Below, in pieces: positions 1 to 9,487 of a stretch of 64,000 bases of DNA. The notes under the pieces are model-generated. The model ran no database searches. It was not told the DNA's origin and saw only the letters and a list, made by a program, of their open reading frames with translations. Every line of letters begins with the position of its first letter. The first letter of the stretch is position 1. The position numbers and the translations under genes are program-made. This DNA comes from Temperatibacter marinus (lineage in GTDB: Bacteria; Pseudomonadota; Alphaproteobacteria; Sphingomonadales; Kordiimonadaceae), in the NCBI RefSeq assembly GCF_031598375.1, contig NZ_CP123872.1:2786501-2850500 (forward strand). Reading direction: 5' to 3'.

Positions 1-644
<644 letters not shown>

Positions 645-761
645 TTAGTTCTTTGATAAATCTGAGTGACATTAGACATATTTCAGTCAAGAAGCCATAA
701 AGATTTTACCTATTTGACGAGTTTTTTTTCAAGAGAGGTTTAAATCCCCTCTCCTAGACAT

Positions 762-795
762 AAAAAAAGTCCAGCAACCCTAGAGCTACTGGACT
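762..795 (-). terminator. Intrinsic terminator of the rpsB-tsf unit
   Basis: Read on the minus strand, AGTCCAG and CTGGACT (768-774 with 789-795) form a stem that is followed by a run of seven T. It lies 23 bases after the tsf stop codon, so it should end most rpsB-tsf transcripts before pyrH. Confidence 0.8.
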
Positions 796-817
796 AAATA
801 TAAGAGAATTTAGACGA

Positions 818-1747
818 TTAAGCGCCGGCCATTGTTGCAGCAACTTCAGCAGCAAAATCTTCTTCTTTTTTCTCAATACCTTCACCAAGCTCCATGCGAA
901 CATAGTCCACAAGCTCAATCTCAGTGCCAGCATCTTTTGCCGCTTTCTTAATAACGTCTTCAACTTTTGTTTCGCCGTCAATTACGAAAGTCTGCTTTAC
1001 AAGGACGATTTCTTCCAAGAATTTACGCATACGACCAACAATCATCTTCTCGATGATTTCCATAGGCTTGCCAGATTCTTTAGCTTTTTCTATTTGAACT
1101 GCTTTCTCACGCTCAACGATTTCAGGATCAAGCGATTCTTCATTCATTGAAGCAGGGTTTGTCGCCGCAATGTGCATTGCAAGCTGCTTACCAAGCCCTT
1201 CAAGGACTGAAGCATCAGCAGAAGACTTAAGAGCAACAAGAACAATGATTTTCCCCATGCCATCAGCAACTGCGCCATGAACATAAGATGTTACAACACC
1301 CTGCTCTACATCAAGAACACGTGCACGACGGATTGATTGATTTTCACCGATTTTCGCAATGTTGTCTGTTAATGTTTCTTCAACTGACTTTTCACCGCCA
1401 GGGAAAGCAGCTGCTTTAATCGCGTCTACATCCTCGCCTACGTTAAACGAAACTTCAGCAACGCCGTTGACAAAAGCTTGAAACTGCTCGTTACGAGCAA
1501 CGAAATCTGTTTCAGAGTTTACTTCCGCAACAGCGCCTTTTGTCCCTGCAACATGTGCCGCTACAAGACCTTCAGCCGCAACACGTGATGCTTTTTTCGC
1601 AGCAGCAGCTAGACCTTTTGTGCGCAGCCAATCAACAGCAGCTTCAAGGTTACCATCATTTTCAGCAAGGGCCTTTTTACAGTCCATCATGCCAGCGCCA
1701 GATTTTTCGCGCAATTCTTTTACCAGTGCAGCAGTAATTTGTGCCAT
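818..1747 (-). CDS. tsf: Translation elongation factor Ts
   Basis: Nucleotide exchange factor that releases GDP from EF-Tu. The 309-residue protein begins [19 protein letters not shown], has the signature [20 protein letters not shown] at about 20-40 (N-terminal UBA-like domain), and the core motif [12 protein letters not shown] near 78-89. The length matches the alphaproteobacterial family. It lies directly downstream of rpsB, with a stable hairpin in the 79-bp gap, and before pyrH, the canonical order. The ATG start is preceded by GGAGAAATCCA, a good ribosome binding site. Confidence 0.97.
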   Translation of the reverse strand: MAQITAALVKELREKSGAGMMDCKKALAENDGNLEAAVDWLRTKGLAAAAKKASRVAAEGLVAAHVAGTKGAVAEVNSETDFVARNEQFQAFVNGVAEVSFNVGEDVDAIKAAAFPGGEKSVEETLTDNIAKIGENQSIRRARVLDVEQGVVTSYVHGAVADGMGKIIVLVALKSSADASVLEGLGKQLAMHIAATNPASMNEESLDPEIVEREKAVQIEKAKESGKPMEIIEKMIVGRMRKFLEEIVLVKQTFVIDGETKVEDVIKKAAKDAGTEIELVDYVRMELGEGIEKKEEDFAAEVAATMAGA

Positions 1748-1783
1748 TGGATTTCTCCATTTATAATAAGGTAAGTACAGTTA

Positions 1784-1816
1784 AGAAAAGTGGGAAAGTA
1801 ACCTCCCCACTCTTCT
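1784..1816 (-). terminator. rpsB-tsf intergenic hairpin (attenuator-like)
   Basis: On the minus strand AGAAGAGTGGG (1806-1816) pairs with CCCACTTTTCT (1784-1794) over 11 bp with one G-U pair and an 11-base loop. There is only a short T-rich tail (within the stem end), so it looks like a leaky terminator or RNA-stability hairpin that lowers tsf relative to rpsB. The structure is seen; the function is inferred. Confidence 0.5.
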
Positions 1817-1826
1817 GTCAGAATTA

Positions 1827-2672
1827 TTACTCAGTCACAGCTTCTTCAGCAGGTGCTTCTTCAGCCACAACTTCTTCAGCCACAACTTCTTCAGCCGCAA
1901 CTTCTTCAACAGCAGCTTCTTCAGCAACAACAGCTTCAGCTGGAACTTCTGCAGCTTCACCAAGATCAACACCCTGTGCTGCTAGATCCGCTTGAATACC
2001 GTCAAGTACAGCTTCAGCGATGAGATCACAGTATAGGTTAATGGCACGAGCAGCATCATCATTACCAGGAACTGGGAAATCAATTCCTTCAGGCGATGAG
2101 TTACTATCAAGAATACCAATCACAGGAATGTTTAGGTTATTTGCTTCTGCAATTGCATTTGTTTCACGATTTGTATCGATTACAAAAATCAGATCAGGCA
2201 AACCGCCCATGTCCTGAATACCACCAAGTGACAAATTCAATTTGTCACGCTGGCGTGTCATCTTAAGAATTTCTTTTTTAGTCAAGCCTGCAAGGTCACC
2301 AGAGAGTGCTTCATCAAGTTGTTTCAACTGCTTGATCGACTTACTGATAGTTTGCCAGTTTGTCATCATACCACCCAACCAACGGTGGTTAACGAAATAC
2401 TGTCCGCAGCGCTGTGCAGCTTCAGCAATCGCACCTGATGCTTGACGCTTTGTGCCTACGAAAAGAACACGTCCTCCACCAGCAACTGTGTCACGAACAA
2501 GCTCAAGAGCACGGTTCAAGTAACCAACAGTTTGTGATAGGTCCATAATGTGAATGCCGTTACGAACACCAAAGATATATGGTGCCATACGAGGATTCCA
2601 GCGATGTTTTTGGTGTCCAAAATGAACTCCAGCTTCTAGCAGCTGGCGCAGATTAGCTTTAGGCGCGGCCAT
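1827..2672 (-). CDS. rpsB: 30S ribosomal protein S2 with acidic C-terminal tail
   Basis: Small-subunit ribosomal protein S2. The start [20 protein letters not shown] and internal [21 protein letters not shown] and [12 protein letters not shown] motifs are typical. The folded domain ends near residue 240; residues about 243-281 are an Ala/Val/Glu repeat tail built mostly of EEV/EEA units, which raises the length to 281. Extended acidic S2 tails occur in other alphaproteobacteria; the repeat DNA here (runs of GCTTCTTCAGC-like units) may be length-variable. First gene of the rpsB-tsf unit, preceded by a structured leader and a putative promoter. Confidence 0.97.
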   Translation of the reverse strand: MAAPKANLRQLLEAGVHFGHQKHRWNPRMAPYIFGVRNGIHIMDLSQTVGYLNRALELVRDTVAGGGRVLFVGTKRQASGAIAEAAQRCGQYFVNHRWLGGMMTNWQTISKSIKQLKQLDEALSGDLAGLTKKEILKMTRQRDKLNLSLGGIQDMGGLPDLIFVIDTNRETNAIAEANNLNIPVIGILDSNSSPEGIDFPVPGNDDAARAINLYCDLIAEAVLDGIQADLAAQGVDLGEAAEVPAEAVVAEEAAVEEVAAEEVVAEEVVAEEAPAEEAVTE

Positions 2673-2701
2673 GATTCTTCTCCTTTACCGGTTATGCCTT
2701 A

Positions 2702-2836
2702 CGTGAACATGTATCTGAAAACCCGTTAATCTACAGGGGCTTATCAAACACCGGATGGCGTCCTCCATGCGTCAGAGACTGCCTTGTTCACGCGTGTGAT
2801 AGCGCGGTCTTTACCGCAGTAAATCAGGGGATGCAA
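2702..2836 (-). promoter_or_regulatory. rpsB promoter and structured 5' leader
   Basis: On the minus strand TTGCAT (2831-2836), 17 bases, then TAAAGA (2808-2813) resembles a sigma-70 promoter and places the start near 2800. Immediately downstream, CGTGAACA (2785-2792) is exactly complementary to TGTTCACG (2702-2709), enclosing about 75 nt that themselves contain two small stems (ATGG/CCAT near 2754-2767 and CCC/GGG near 2721-2738). The 8-bp closing helix ends about 30 nt before the rpsB ATG. This is the layout expected for an autogenous r-protein leader, but I cannot match it to a named motif. Confidence 0.45.
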
Positions 2837-2902
2837 GTCTTTTTTGAAATAAAATTACCAACCATCACTGGCCTCATTTTGACAGGGTATGAAAAAACTT
2901 AT

Positions 2903-2949
2903 TTGACAAAGATGAAAATATATGTACCCTTTGTGCTGATGGTACATAT
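2903..2949 (+). promoter_or_regulatory. Promoter overlapped by a 9-bp inverted-repeat operator
   Basis: TTGACA at 2903-2908 and TACCCT at 2925-2930 (16-base spacer) form a plausible promoter. ATATGTACC (2920-2928) and GGTACATAT (2941-2949) are perfect inverted repeats separated by 12 bases, and the left arm covers the -10. Widely spaced inverted repeats are the known operator style of YtrA-subfamily GntR repressors, so autoregulation of the next gene is a reasonable inference. Confidence 0.65.
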
Positions 2950-2990
2950 GGAACAAGCCATAATGCACCACAATAAAAGGAAAAAATAAC

Positions 2991-3362
2991 ATGCAAATAC
3001 TTGTAGACATCGACAGCGAGGTTCCTTTGTTTACGCAACTTGTTGACCAAATTAAAAAGGCGATCTCTGACGATCACCTTACACCTGGGGATGCGCTGCC
3101 ATCCATCCGACAACTTGCAAGTGATCTGGCCGTAAATAACAAAACAGTCGCAAAAGCATATAAACTTCTAGAACGGGACAACGTAATTATCTCTAAGGGC
3201 TATAGAGGGACTTTCGTTCATGAAGATGCTTTAAAGAATTCAAGTCATGACATCAGCGCAGACATTCAAGATTCATTACAAGATGCCATTAATAAATGCA
3301 GGCAATTAGGGGCAACTGACAGCGAAATCCGCATCACCTTCAGTGCCGCAATGCAATCATAA
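2991..3362 (+). CDS. GntR-family transcriptional regulator, YtrA subfamily
   Basis: Short (123 residues) DNA-binding regulator. Residues about 8-75 form a winged helix-turn-helix: EVPLFTQLVDQIKKAI, PGDALPSIRQLASDLAVN, NKTVAKAYKLLERDNVI. The short C-terminal tail of about 45 residues, with no large effector domain, is the YtrA hallmark. Such proteins normally repress an operon encoding an ABC transporter; here the only downstream gene is a 7-TM protein starting 16 bases after the stop. A perfect inverted repeat lies over its promoter. ATG preceded by AAAAGGAAAAAATAAC. Confidence 0.85.
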   Translation: MQILVDIDSEVPLFTQLVDQIKKAISDDHLTPGDALPSIRQLASDLAVNNKTVAKAYKLLERDNVIISKGYRGTFVHEDALKNSSHDISADIQDSLQDAINKCRQLGATDSEIRITFSAAMQS

Positions 3363-3378
3363 AACGAGGATAAGAAAA

Positions 3379-4278
3379 ATGAATAGCTTTATTGACCCCA
3401 CAGTGACCCTTGTGATCTTTTACACTATCTTTATAAGTCAGATATTTGTTCTGTCACTCTATTTCCCATATGCCATAAGTCAGAGAATTACGAATATTGT
3501 GAGCAATTACCCGCCAGATGAATACCCTAAGCTCTATCCAAACTATTCCAATAAATTTGTTGGTCGCACACTGTTTAGGATGAAAATATTCAAAACCATC
3601 AATGCGCTCATCGCCGCCCTAGGTTTTACACTTCTAGGCCTGATGCTCGGGAGTGGCTATACGCCCGCCCAGAAAGGGGGAGATGAAATCTTTGTAATGT
3701 TCTATTTCATCCTTCAGACTCTACCAATCGCCTATATTCAAATCAGTGAAGCAATGATGATGAAAGCAATGCGTAACAATTTTGATGAACGGATCAGGCG
3801 TGCTGATTTATCAGTAAGAAGATTATCTGATTATATTTCCCCTCTGTATGTGGTGATCGCGGCCTTCGCATTTGTTATCTGTATGACCTATTTCATTCTT
3901 GATAAGGGACCAATTAACCAGTGGGAGATAGAAGTATTCATCACTGTCGGTACACTATCGATCATCAATCTCGTGTATGGTTACAATATATACAGAACCA
4001 TCTATGGGAAGAAGGTAGATCCATACAAAGCGACTAAAGATCAAGAAAAACTGATTAAGACTGTGGTTCAAGTCACTGTCATAAGCAGTATAATGATCAG
4101 TGTTTTCATCTTTTGTACTCAATTTGCCGATCGGAATGATTTAGAGGTTCTCGACCCGCCTTTGGTGAGTTTTTATCTACAGCTCTGTGCAATACTGGGA
4201 ATGGGGCTTGCCTTTAAAAATCAGCAACTTCAAGACATCGATTTCAGTGTCTATAAAGAAGAACTGGATGACGCTTAA
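3379..4278 (+). CDS. Seven-TM integral membrane protein of unknown function
   Basis: I do not recognise the family. The 299-residue protein has about seven hydrophobic segments (near residues 9-33, 67-88, 99-119, 151-173, 184-205, 224-248 and 261-280) separated by short charged loops such as RIRRADLSVRRLSDY. I chose the ATG at 3379 (MNSFIDPTVTLV), which has GAGGA 9-14 bases upstream; a start 36 bases earlier would overlap the regulator gene. It is probably co-transcribed with the YtrA-like regulator and therefore likely its target. No ATPase, peptidase or kinase motif is visible. Confidence 0.8.
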   Translation: MNSFIDPTVTLVIFYTIFISQIFVLSLYFPYAISQRITNIVSNYPPDEYPKLYPNYSNKFVGRTLFRMKIFKTINALIAALGFTLLGLMLGSGYTPAQKGGDEIFVMFYFILQTLPIAYIQISEAMMMKAMRNNFDERIRRADLSVRRLSDYISPLYVVIAAFAFVICMTYFILDKGPINQWEIEVFITVGTLSIINLVYGYNIYRTIYGKKVDPYKATKDQEKLIKTVVQVTVISSIMISVFIFCTQFADRNDLEVLDPPLVSFYLQLCAILGMGLAFKNQQLQDIDFSVYKEELDDA

Positions 4279-4281
4279 GGC

Positions 4282-4593
4282 TTAGGATTCGTCTTCCTTC
4301 TTGGCCCTAGCTTTAAAGCGAGCCATGAAAAAAATCTCATCTTGGAGAGCCTTCAGCTTTAGGTTGACGGCTTCTTCATGTGTAGCACGGATATTGTGCC
4401 CGTTGGCAGAGGAAATTTTGAGTGTCGGAAATGACCCCGCGCCCTCCCATGGAAGGGCTAAGACTTTCTCTGCCATTTCTTTTTCAGAGCTGCTTTTATA
4501 GAGAATCACATGGATTTTCTTACCCCAGAAATGTTCCTGATGCTGGTTAAAAAGCTTTTTACACTCGTGCAATGCAGTCTTTAGATCATTCAT
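4282..4593 (-). CDS. Hypothetical protein, 103 residues
   Basis: Not recognised. A soluble, mixed alpha/beta-looking protein (FWGKKIHVILYKSS, FPTLKISSANGHNI) that ends in a charged helix rich in Lys/Arg/Glu (ARFKARAKKEDES). Its ATG overlaps the end of the NUDIX gene by 8 bases, so it is translationally coupled to it and likely belongs to the same small operon. It converges with the 7-TM gene, with only three bases between the two stops. Confidence 0.65.
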   Translation of the reverse strand: MNDLKTALHECKKLFNQHQEHFWGKKIHVILYKSSSEKEMAEKVLALPWEGAGSFPTLKISSANGHNIRATHEEAVNLKLKALQDEIFFMARFKARAKKEDES

Positions 4594-5410
4594 CTCTGTG
4601 CAACTGCTTTCTAGTAATCTGTTGAGCCTGTCGTGTCGCTTTCATTCGGGTCATTATTTTGGCCTCTGCAGCAATATCTTGAGCCGTTGCTTCAGTGATC
4701 CCAAAACCAGCTTCTGCAGGAATAAAGAGCTTAGGCTCTGCTTCATTACATAATTTATATTCTGGAAGGATCGGCATTACAGGATGATGAGGGGCTTGCT
4801 TGAGGGCCTCAGCAACGCTAGAGGCCTTTGATAGTCTTTCAAGATTAAGACGTGTTGGAAACATGATTGGAATATCACCCTTTCGCCAGTTCTTAAGTAA
4901 TTCCTTAGGCCTCACCCAGCGTTTAGCGATCATTTCACTACCGTCCTCTACGCCCTCTTCTTCCCTGTATAGTGGTGCCAAATAAAATAAAGTGTCAAAG
5001 CGTCGGCCTGCCTGAATGGGCGTAATCCAATGCGAAAAAGGAATGAGTTGCTCTACGGCTAAATAATCTTGAGCATAAGCGAGTGCTGAACTCAAACTGG
5101 ATCGTGCACCAATATGCCGCGTGCACTGGCCTTCTGTATAGAGAATACCAGCTTCTTCATAAAGCTCTCTAAGAACAGCTATGCGTAAAGCCAAATCATC
5201 AAACTGAGCCTCTGGCGAAATATACTTTCGCCAAAAATATGATCGATGATCACCCTCGTCAACCTTACCTCCAGGGAAAACATATACACCTGGTGCAAAG
5301 CGCATTGTTTCGGCCCGCTTCATCATCATCACTTCAAGCCCCCTCAAACCATCTCTGATGAGAAGGATGGAAGCCGATGGTAAGGGCGTGACGGGAGCAA
5401 TGGGATCCAT
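4586..5410 (-). CDS. NUDIX hydrolase (NUDT19-like, acyl-CoA diphosphatase type)
   Basis: A 274-residue NUDIX protein. The box is visible but interrupted: FPGGKVDEGDH near residues 45-55 is followed by an insertion of roughly 25 residues before LRELYEEAGIL near 85-95, which supplies the REx2EExG catalytic glutamates. A long insertion inside the NUDIX box is characteristic of NUDT19/RP2p-like hydrolases that cleave CoA esters; the substrate here is inferred only. The gene starts three bases after the dnaE stop and overlaps the following unknown gene, so it is likely co-transcribed with dnaE. Confidence 0.85.
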   Translation of the reverse strand: MDPIAPVTPLPSASILLIRDGLRGLEVMMMKRAETMRFAPGVYVFPGGKVDEGDHRSYFWRKYISPEAQFDDLALRIAVLRELYEEAGILYTEGQCTRHIGARSSLSSALAYAQDYLAVEQLIPFSHWITPIQAGRRFDTLFYLAPLYREEEGVEDGSEMIAKRWVRPKELLKNWRKGDIPIMFPTRLNLERLSKASSVAEALKQAPHHPVMPILPEYKLCNEAEPKLFIPAEAGFGITEATAQDIAAEAKIMTRMKATRQAQQITRKQLHRDE

Positions 5411-5413
5411 AAC

Positions 5414-8400
5414 CTATTGCTCCATGACACTTGATACACCGATTTCGGCTTCAATTGCCTGAATAAGCTCGGGTGATATTTTATATTTATGGGGCAACTT
5501 AAATTCTGCGAACCGTTTATCCTCTTCTACAGGCACTTTAATTTTAACGATCCCCTTCCCCCCAGAACGTCTGGAAAGTACTGATTTTATAGACTTAATA
5601 GCGTCTTGATCTTCCACTTCAATCTCTAACCCACTAGAGGACTGTGCCGCCACACTTTCTAGGCTATCCATACCGCGCGAGCCAAGCCTGACCATATCTT
5701 CATCGTCTTTTTTCTTAATCTGAATATTGACCACCAAGGGGGCGCCCTCTTCTACAAGTTCCCTTGTGCGCGGCAAATCATCTTCAAAAATAAGGAATTC
5801 AAAAGCATCCGTTCTGTCTGATAACATCAACGCGCCAAATTTTCGCCCCGTATTTTTTGATTTACTTTCTCGATAAGAGAGAATCGCTCCAGCCATTCGA
5901 ACCGTTTGGCCAATCAAGCCAGGATCTGAAAAGACCTCGGCTGCTGAAATAATACTCTCTCGTTCAAGGATTTTTTCATAACTATCCAAGGGATGCGCTG
6001 ATATATAAAAACCAACGGCTTTACGTTCATGCTCTAATTCCTCTGTCGGTGTCCAATTTCTAACCACAGGCAAAGCAGGACGGTCAACTTGGGCGCTGGC
6101 ATCGTCCCCAAATAAACTGACTTGATTGCTCGCGCGTTCCGCTGCCATCATATTGGCATACCGCATAACCACATCAGCTGCAGCATTTGCTTGGGACCGA
6201 CTGTCAAGTAAACAATCAAACGCCCCCGCCGCCGCAAGACGCTCCATTTGGCGTTTATTCATCAGTTTCGGATCAATGCGCTCTGCAAAGTCAAATAAAT
6301 CGGTAAATGCGCCATTCTTCTCACGTTCTTCAATGATGGCTTCCATTGCCTTTTCACCGACGCCTTTAATAGCCCCAAGCGCATAGCGTATGGCCAAGTT
6401 ATGGCGAGGATCATCTAAGTCTTCACAGTAAGTTTCTTCTGATTTTTCCACAACGAAAGCTACTTGAGACTTATTTATGTTAGGCAGCAATAGGGGCACC
6501 TCCATACGTTGTAGCTCTTGTTTAAAGCCTGCAAGTTTATCTGTATTACCTAAATCGAGCGTCATAATGGCGGCCATAAATTCAACAGGGTAATTAGCCT
6601 TCATATAAGCTGTGTGGTAAGCAACTAAAGCATAGGCAGCTGCGTGAGATTTATTGAACCCATAAGAAGCAAAAGCCATTACTTCATCAAAAATGGCCCG
6701 TGCCACAGGGTCTGTTACACCCCGCTCTTTAGCCCCTTCAACAAAAATCTCGACTTGTTTATCCATCTCCTCCTTAATCTTTTTACCCATCGCGCGGCGT
6801 AATAAGTCCGCCTGACCCAAGCTATATCCAGCCATTTTCTGGGCCAGTTCCATCACTTGTTCCTGATAAATGAAAATGCCATTTGTCTCTGATAGAATAT
6901 CTTCAAGCATCGGATGCTTATAGGTTACTTCCTCGCGGCCGTGTTTGCGTTCTACATAGGTAGGGATATTGGCCATAGGACCGGGGCGATATAAGGCAAC
7001 AACCGCAATAATATCTTCAAATAGATCGGGCTTTAGCCCTTTAAGGACAGCACGCATACCCGTACTCTCTAATTGAAAGACGCCTGCAGCATTGCCAGAA
7101 GCCAAAAGCTCATAACTTTTCTTATCATCAAGAGGAAGGGCCTCTAGATCAATCTCAATATCTCTCTCAGCAACATATTCCACTGCGCGTTGGAGAACAG
7201 TCAGTGTTTTCAATCCCAAGAAATCAAACTTCACAAGTCCTGCCTGCTCAACAAACTTCATGTTAAACTGCGTTACTGGCATGTCAGATTTTGGATCCCG
7301 ATAAAGAGGTACCAATTGATCTAGAGGACGATCACCAATGACAACGCCAGCAGCATGAGTTGAGGAATGCGCGTAGAATCCTTCTAATTTCAGTGCCCTG
7401 TCCACAACGAGAGCTGTTTGCTCATCTGCTTCAATCTCAGCCTTAAAACGCTCTTCACTTTCGACGGCTTCTGCCAGTGTCATCGCGCTTCCCGGATCAT
7501 TGGGAATTAATTTCGCAAGCCGATCAGTAACAGGATAAGGTTGCTGCATTACACGCCCACAAGCTTTCACAACCGCACGGGCTTGAAGTTTACCAAATGT
7601 AATAATTTGAGCGACTTTGTCTGCACCGTATTTATCTTGGGTATATTTAATAACCTGCTCGCGCTTATCCTGACAAAAATCGATATCAAAGTCAGGCATA
7701 GATACACGCTCAGGGTTTAGGAACCTCTCAAATAGCAAACTGAAACGCAGTGGATCTAAGTCTGTAATCTTTAGCACCCATGCAACAACGGAACCAGCAC
7801 CGGATCCCCGACCAGGCCCTACAGGTATATTATTATCTTTTGACCACTGAATAAAATCCGCAACAATAAGGAAATACCCAGGAAAGCCCATCTGATTAAT
7901 GATGCCTAATTCAAAGTCTAAGCGCTCCCAATATTCCTTTTCCCATTCTTCTTCCTTGCCAGCGGCTAAACCTTCTTGAGCCGCCTTAAAATCAAGGCGC
8001 ATCCGCAAGCCCTTAATAGCCTCATCTCTCAGCATGTCTGCTTCTGAAATGTCTTGACCCTCAGTAAAGTTTGGTAGAAGAGGATCAATCGGGTCAACTT
8101 TGAAGAGGCATTTTTTAGAAATATATAAAGTATTTTCAATAGCTTCTGGCAAGTCTTTAAAGAGATTTATCATCTCTTCAGCTGATTTAAGCCTATGCTC
8201 TGGTGTAACACGACGCCTGTCAGTTTCATCCACATAAGCGCCGTCTGCAATACACAGAAGTGCATCATGAGCTTCATACATATCGGGGCCTACAAAGAAA
8301 CATTCATTAGTCGCCACAATTGGAATGTTCTTTTCGTAAGCCATATCAAGGAGCGCCTCTTCAGAAGCCTCCTCTTCTTCTAATCCATGACGCTGAAGTT

Positions 8401-8935
8401 CCACATAAAGGCGATCTCCAAAGAGATCTTTTAATTGATCGAGGCACTCAGATGCATCACTTCGCTGATCTTTCAAGACAAGTGTATTAACAGGCCCCTT
8501 AGAACCACCTGTTAAACAAATCACATTCTCTGATAATCCTTGCATATCTTCTATCAAGATCTGCGGTCCTTCAGAAGCATCGCTTTCCAGATGAGCTTTA
8601 GAGACAAGCTTCATTAAATTGCCATAGCCTTCTCTATTCATTGAGAGAAGAACAAGCTGATCTGGTTCTGGTTTTGAGCGGGCCTTTGGATCAACTGTAA
8701 GATAACTGTTTCGGATAGAGAGTTGAACACCGACAATTGGTTGCACCCCTGCGCCTGTGCCAGCCATCGAAAAGTCCATGGCCCCAAACATGTTGTTTGT
8801 ATCTGTCATGGCGACCGCGGGAAATCCTAGGCCTAAACTCTGTTTAATGAGGTCTTTGGCATGGATCGCACCCTCAGCAAGAGAATAAGCCGAATGAACC
8901 CGCAGGTGTACAAATTGTGCATGTGTGTCTGACAT
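5414..8935 (-). CDS. dnaE: DNA polymerase III subunit alpha (replicative polymerase)
   Basis: Catalytic subunit of the replicative DNA polymerase, 1173 residues, usual for DnaE1. In order: PHP domain (FVHLRVHSAYSLAEGA at 8-23), polymerase core with GPGRGSGAGSVVAW near 375 and the catalytic aspartate motif PDFDIDFCQDKR near 412, the fingers motif FASYGFNKSHAAAYAL near 755, helix-hairpin-helix region (LAAAGAFDCL), and an OB-fold near 990-1080. It starts with ATG. It follows lolC/E-lolD as in many alphaproteobacteria, except that a DUF1761 gene sits between, and a hairpin precedes its start codon. Confidence 0.98.
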   Translation of the reverse strand: MSDTHAQFVHLRVHSAYSLAEGAIHAKDLIKQSLGLGFPAVAMTDTNNMFGAMDFSMAGTGAGVQPIVGVQLSIRNSYLTVDPKARSKPEPDQLVLLSMNREGYGNLMKLVSKAHLESDASEGPQILIEDMQGLSENVICLTGGSKGPVNTLVLKDQRSDASECLDQLKDLFGDRLYVELQRHGLEEEEASEEALLDMAYEKNIPIVATNECFFVGPDMYEAHDALLCIADGAYVDETDRRRVTPEHRLKSAEEMINLFKDLPEAIENTLYISKKCLFKVDPIDPLLPNFTEGQDISEADMLRDEAIKGLRMRLDFKAAQEGLAAGKEEEWEKEYWERLDFELGIINQMGFPGYFLIVADFIQWSKDNNIPVGPGRGSGAGSVVAWVLKITDLDPLRFSLLFERFLNPERVSMPDFDIDFCQDKREQVIKYTQDKYGADKVAQIITFGKLQARAVVKACGRVMQQPYPVTDRLAKLIPNDPGSAMTLAEAVESEERFKAEIEADEQTALVVDRALKLEGFYAHSSTHAAGVVIGDRPLDQLVPLYRDPKSDMPVTQFNMKFVEQAGLVKFDFLGLKTLTVLQRAVEYVAERDIEIDLEALPLDDKKSYELLASGNAAGVFQLESTGMRAVLKGLKPDLFEDIIAVVALYRPGPMANIPTYVERKHGREEVTYKHPMLEDILSETNGIFIYQEQVMELAQKMAGYSLGQADLLRRAMGKKIKEEMDKQVEIFVEGAKERGVTDPVARAIFDEVMAFASYGFNKSHAAAYALVAYHTAYMKANYPVEFMAAIMTLDLGNTDKLAGFKQELQRMEVPLLLPNINKSQVAFVVEKSEETYCEDLDDPRHNLAIRYALGAIKGVGEKAMEAIIEEREKNGAFTDLFDFAERIDPKLMNKRQMERLAAAGAFDCLLDSRSQANAAADVVMRYANMMAAERASNQVSLFGDDASAQVDRPALPVVRNWTPTEELEHERKAVGFYISAHPLDSYEKILERESIISAAEVFSDPGLIGQTVRMAGAILSYRESKSKNTGRKFGALMLSDRTDAFEFLIFEDDLPRTRELVEEGAPLVVNIQIKKKDDEDMVRLGSRGMDSLESVAAQSSSGLEIEVEDQDAIKSIKSVLSRRSGGKGIVKIKVPVEEDKRFAEFKLPHKYKISPELIQAIEAEIGVSSVMEQ

Positions 8936-8947
8936 ATATACCCAACA

Positions 8948-8983
8948 AAAATAACAGGAAGAAAGATGACTTCCTTCCTGTTT
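8948..8983 (-). terminator. Terminator after DUF1761 gene / dnaE leader hairpin
   Basis: On the minus strand ACAGGAAG (8975-8982) pairs with CTTCCTGT (8955-8962), followed by TATTTTTG. It lies 40 bases after the DUF1761 stop and only about 20 bases before the dnaE start codon, so dnaE transcription must either read through it or start very close to the gene. Confidence 0.55.
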
Positions 8984-9022
8984 TATACAGCTTTATTTAA
9001 TTTTAAAAGGCTTAAGACTCTT

Positions 9023-9445
9023 TTATTTCCATGCCCCCATGATAGCCCCAATTAAAGCCATACCAACACTGCTGCAGCCGATGTGGATTAAAAAATGCCT
9101 TAAGGCTTTGCTTTCAAAGGCATAATTAGGATATGCACCTGCTCCCACAAAAATTAAAGCCACAAAAATGCCAATCATGGCACCCTCTTGCCACCCAGAA
9201 ATTGCTAAGACTGGATTATAGATAACCAGAGCCAATCCAAAAGAGAACACGAGCGCTGAGATTGTGCTCTTAATCATCGCAGGTGCTGGACTCTGGCCTT
9301 CGAGATCTTCAGGGGTGATCCCCATTTCTTCCATCCATGCCTTCCCAGCAACAGGACCATACCACAGTCCTCCCACAAACATATAGGCCAGCGCACCAAC
9401 AAGAATAGCCAGCCAGTTAATGGCATCATAATTGAAAAATTCCAT
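9023..9445 (-). CDS. DUF1761 family membrane protein
   Basis: A 140-residue inner-membrane protein with four hydrophobic segments (near residues 10-28, 62-80, 86-104 and 117-137). The N-terminal pattern INWLAILVGALAYMFVGGLWYGP and AGKAWMEEMG, in which a GxxWYxP-like motif is followed by a W/M-rich loop, is typical of the DUF1761 family; no function is established. It lies between lolD and dnaE in the same direction, and a hairpin follows it. Confidence 0.8.
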   Translation of the reverse strand: MEFFNYDAINWLAILVGALAYMFVGGLWYGPVAGKAWMEEMGITPEDLEGQSPAPAMIKSTISALVFSFGLALVIYNPVLAISGWQEGAMIGIFVALIFVGAGAYPNYAFESKALRHFLIHIGCSSVGMALIGAIMGAWK

Positions 9446-9487
9446 ATTTCTCTCCCCTATTTAATGGAAGACATATGGTATCAGACT

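Noticed and set aside
731-755. GAGAGG/CCTCTC hairpin upstream of pyrH
   Set aside because: On the minus strand it is followed by A rather than T, so it is not a terminator; no other role can be supported.
5414-8935. Several plus-strand frames inside dnaE (for example 6126-6386 and 8195-8383)
   Set aside because: They are antisense to strongly conserved polymerase domains and have no start signals.
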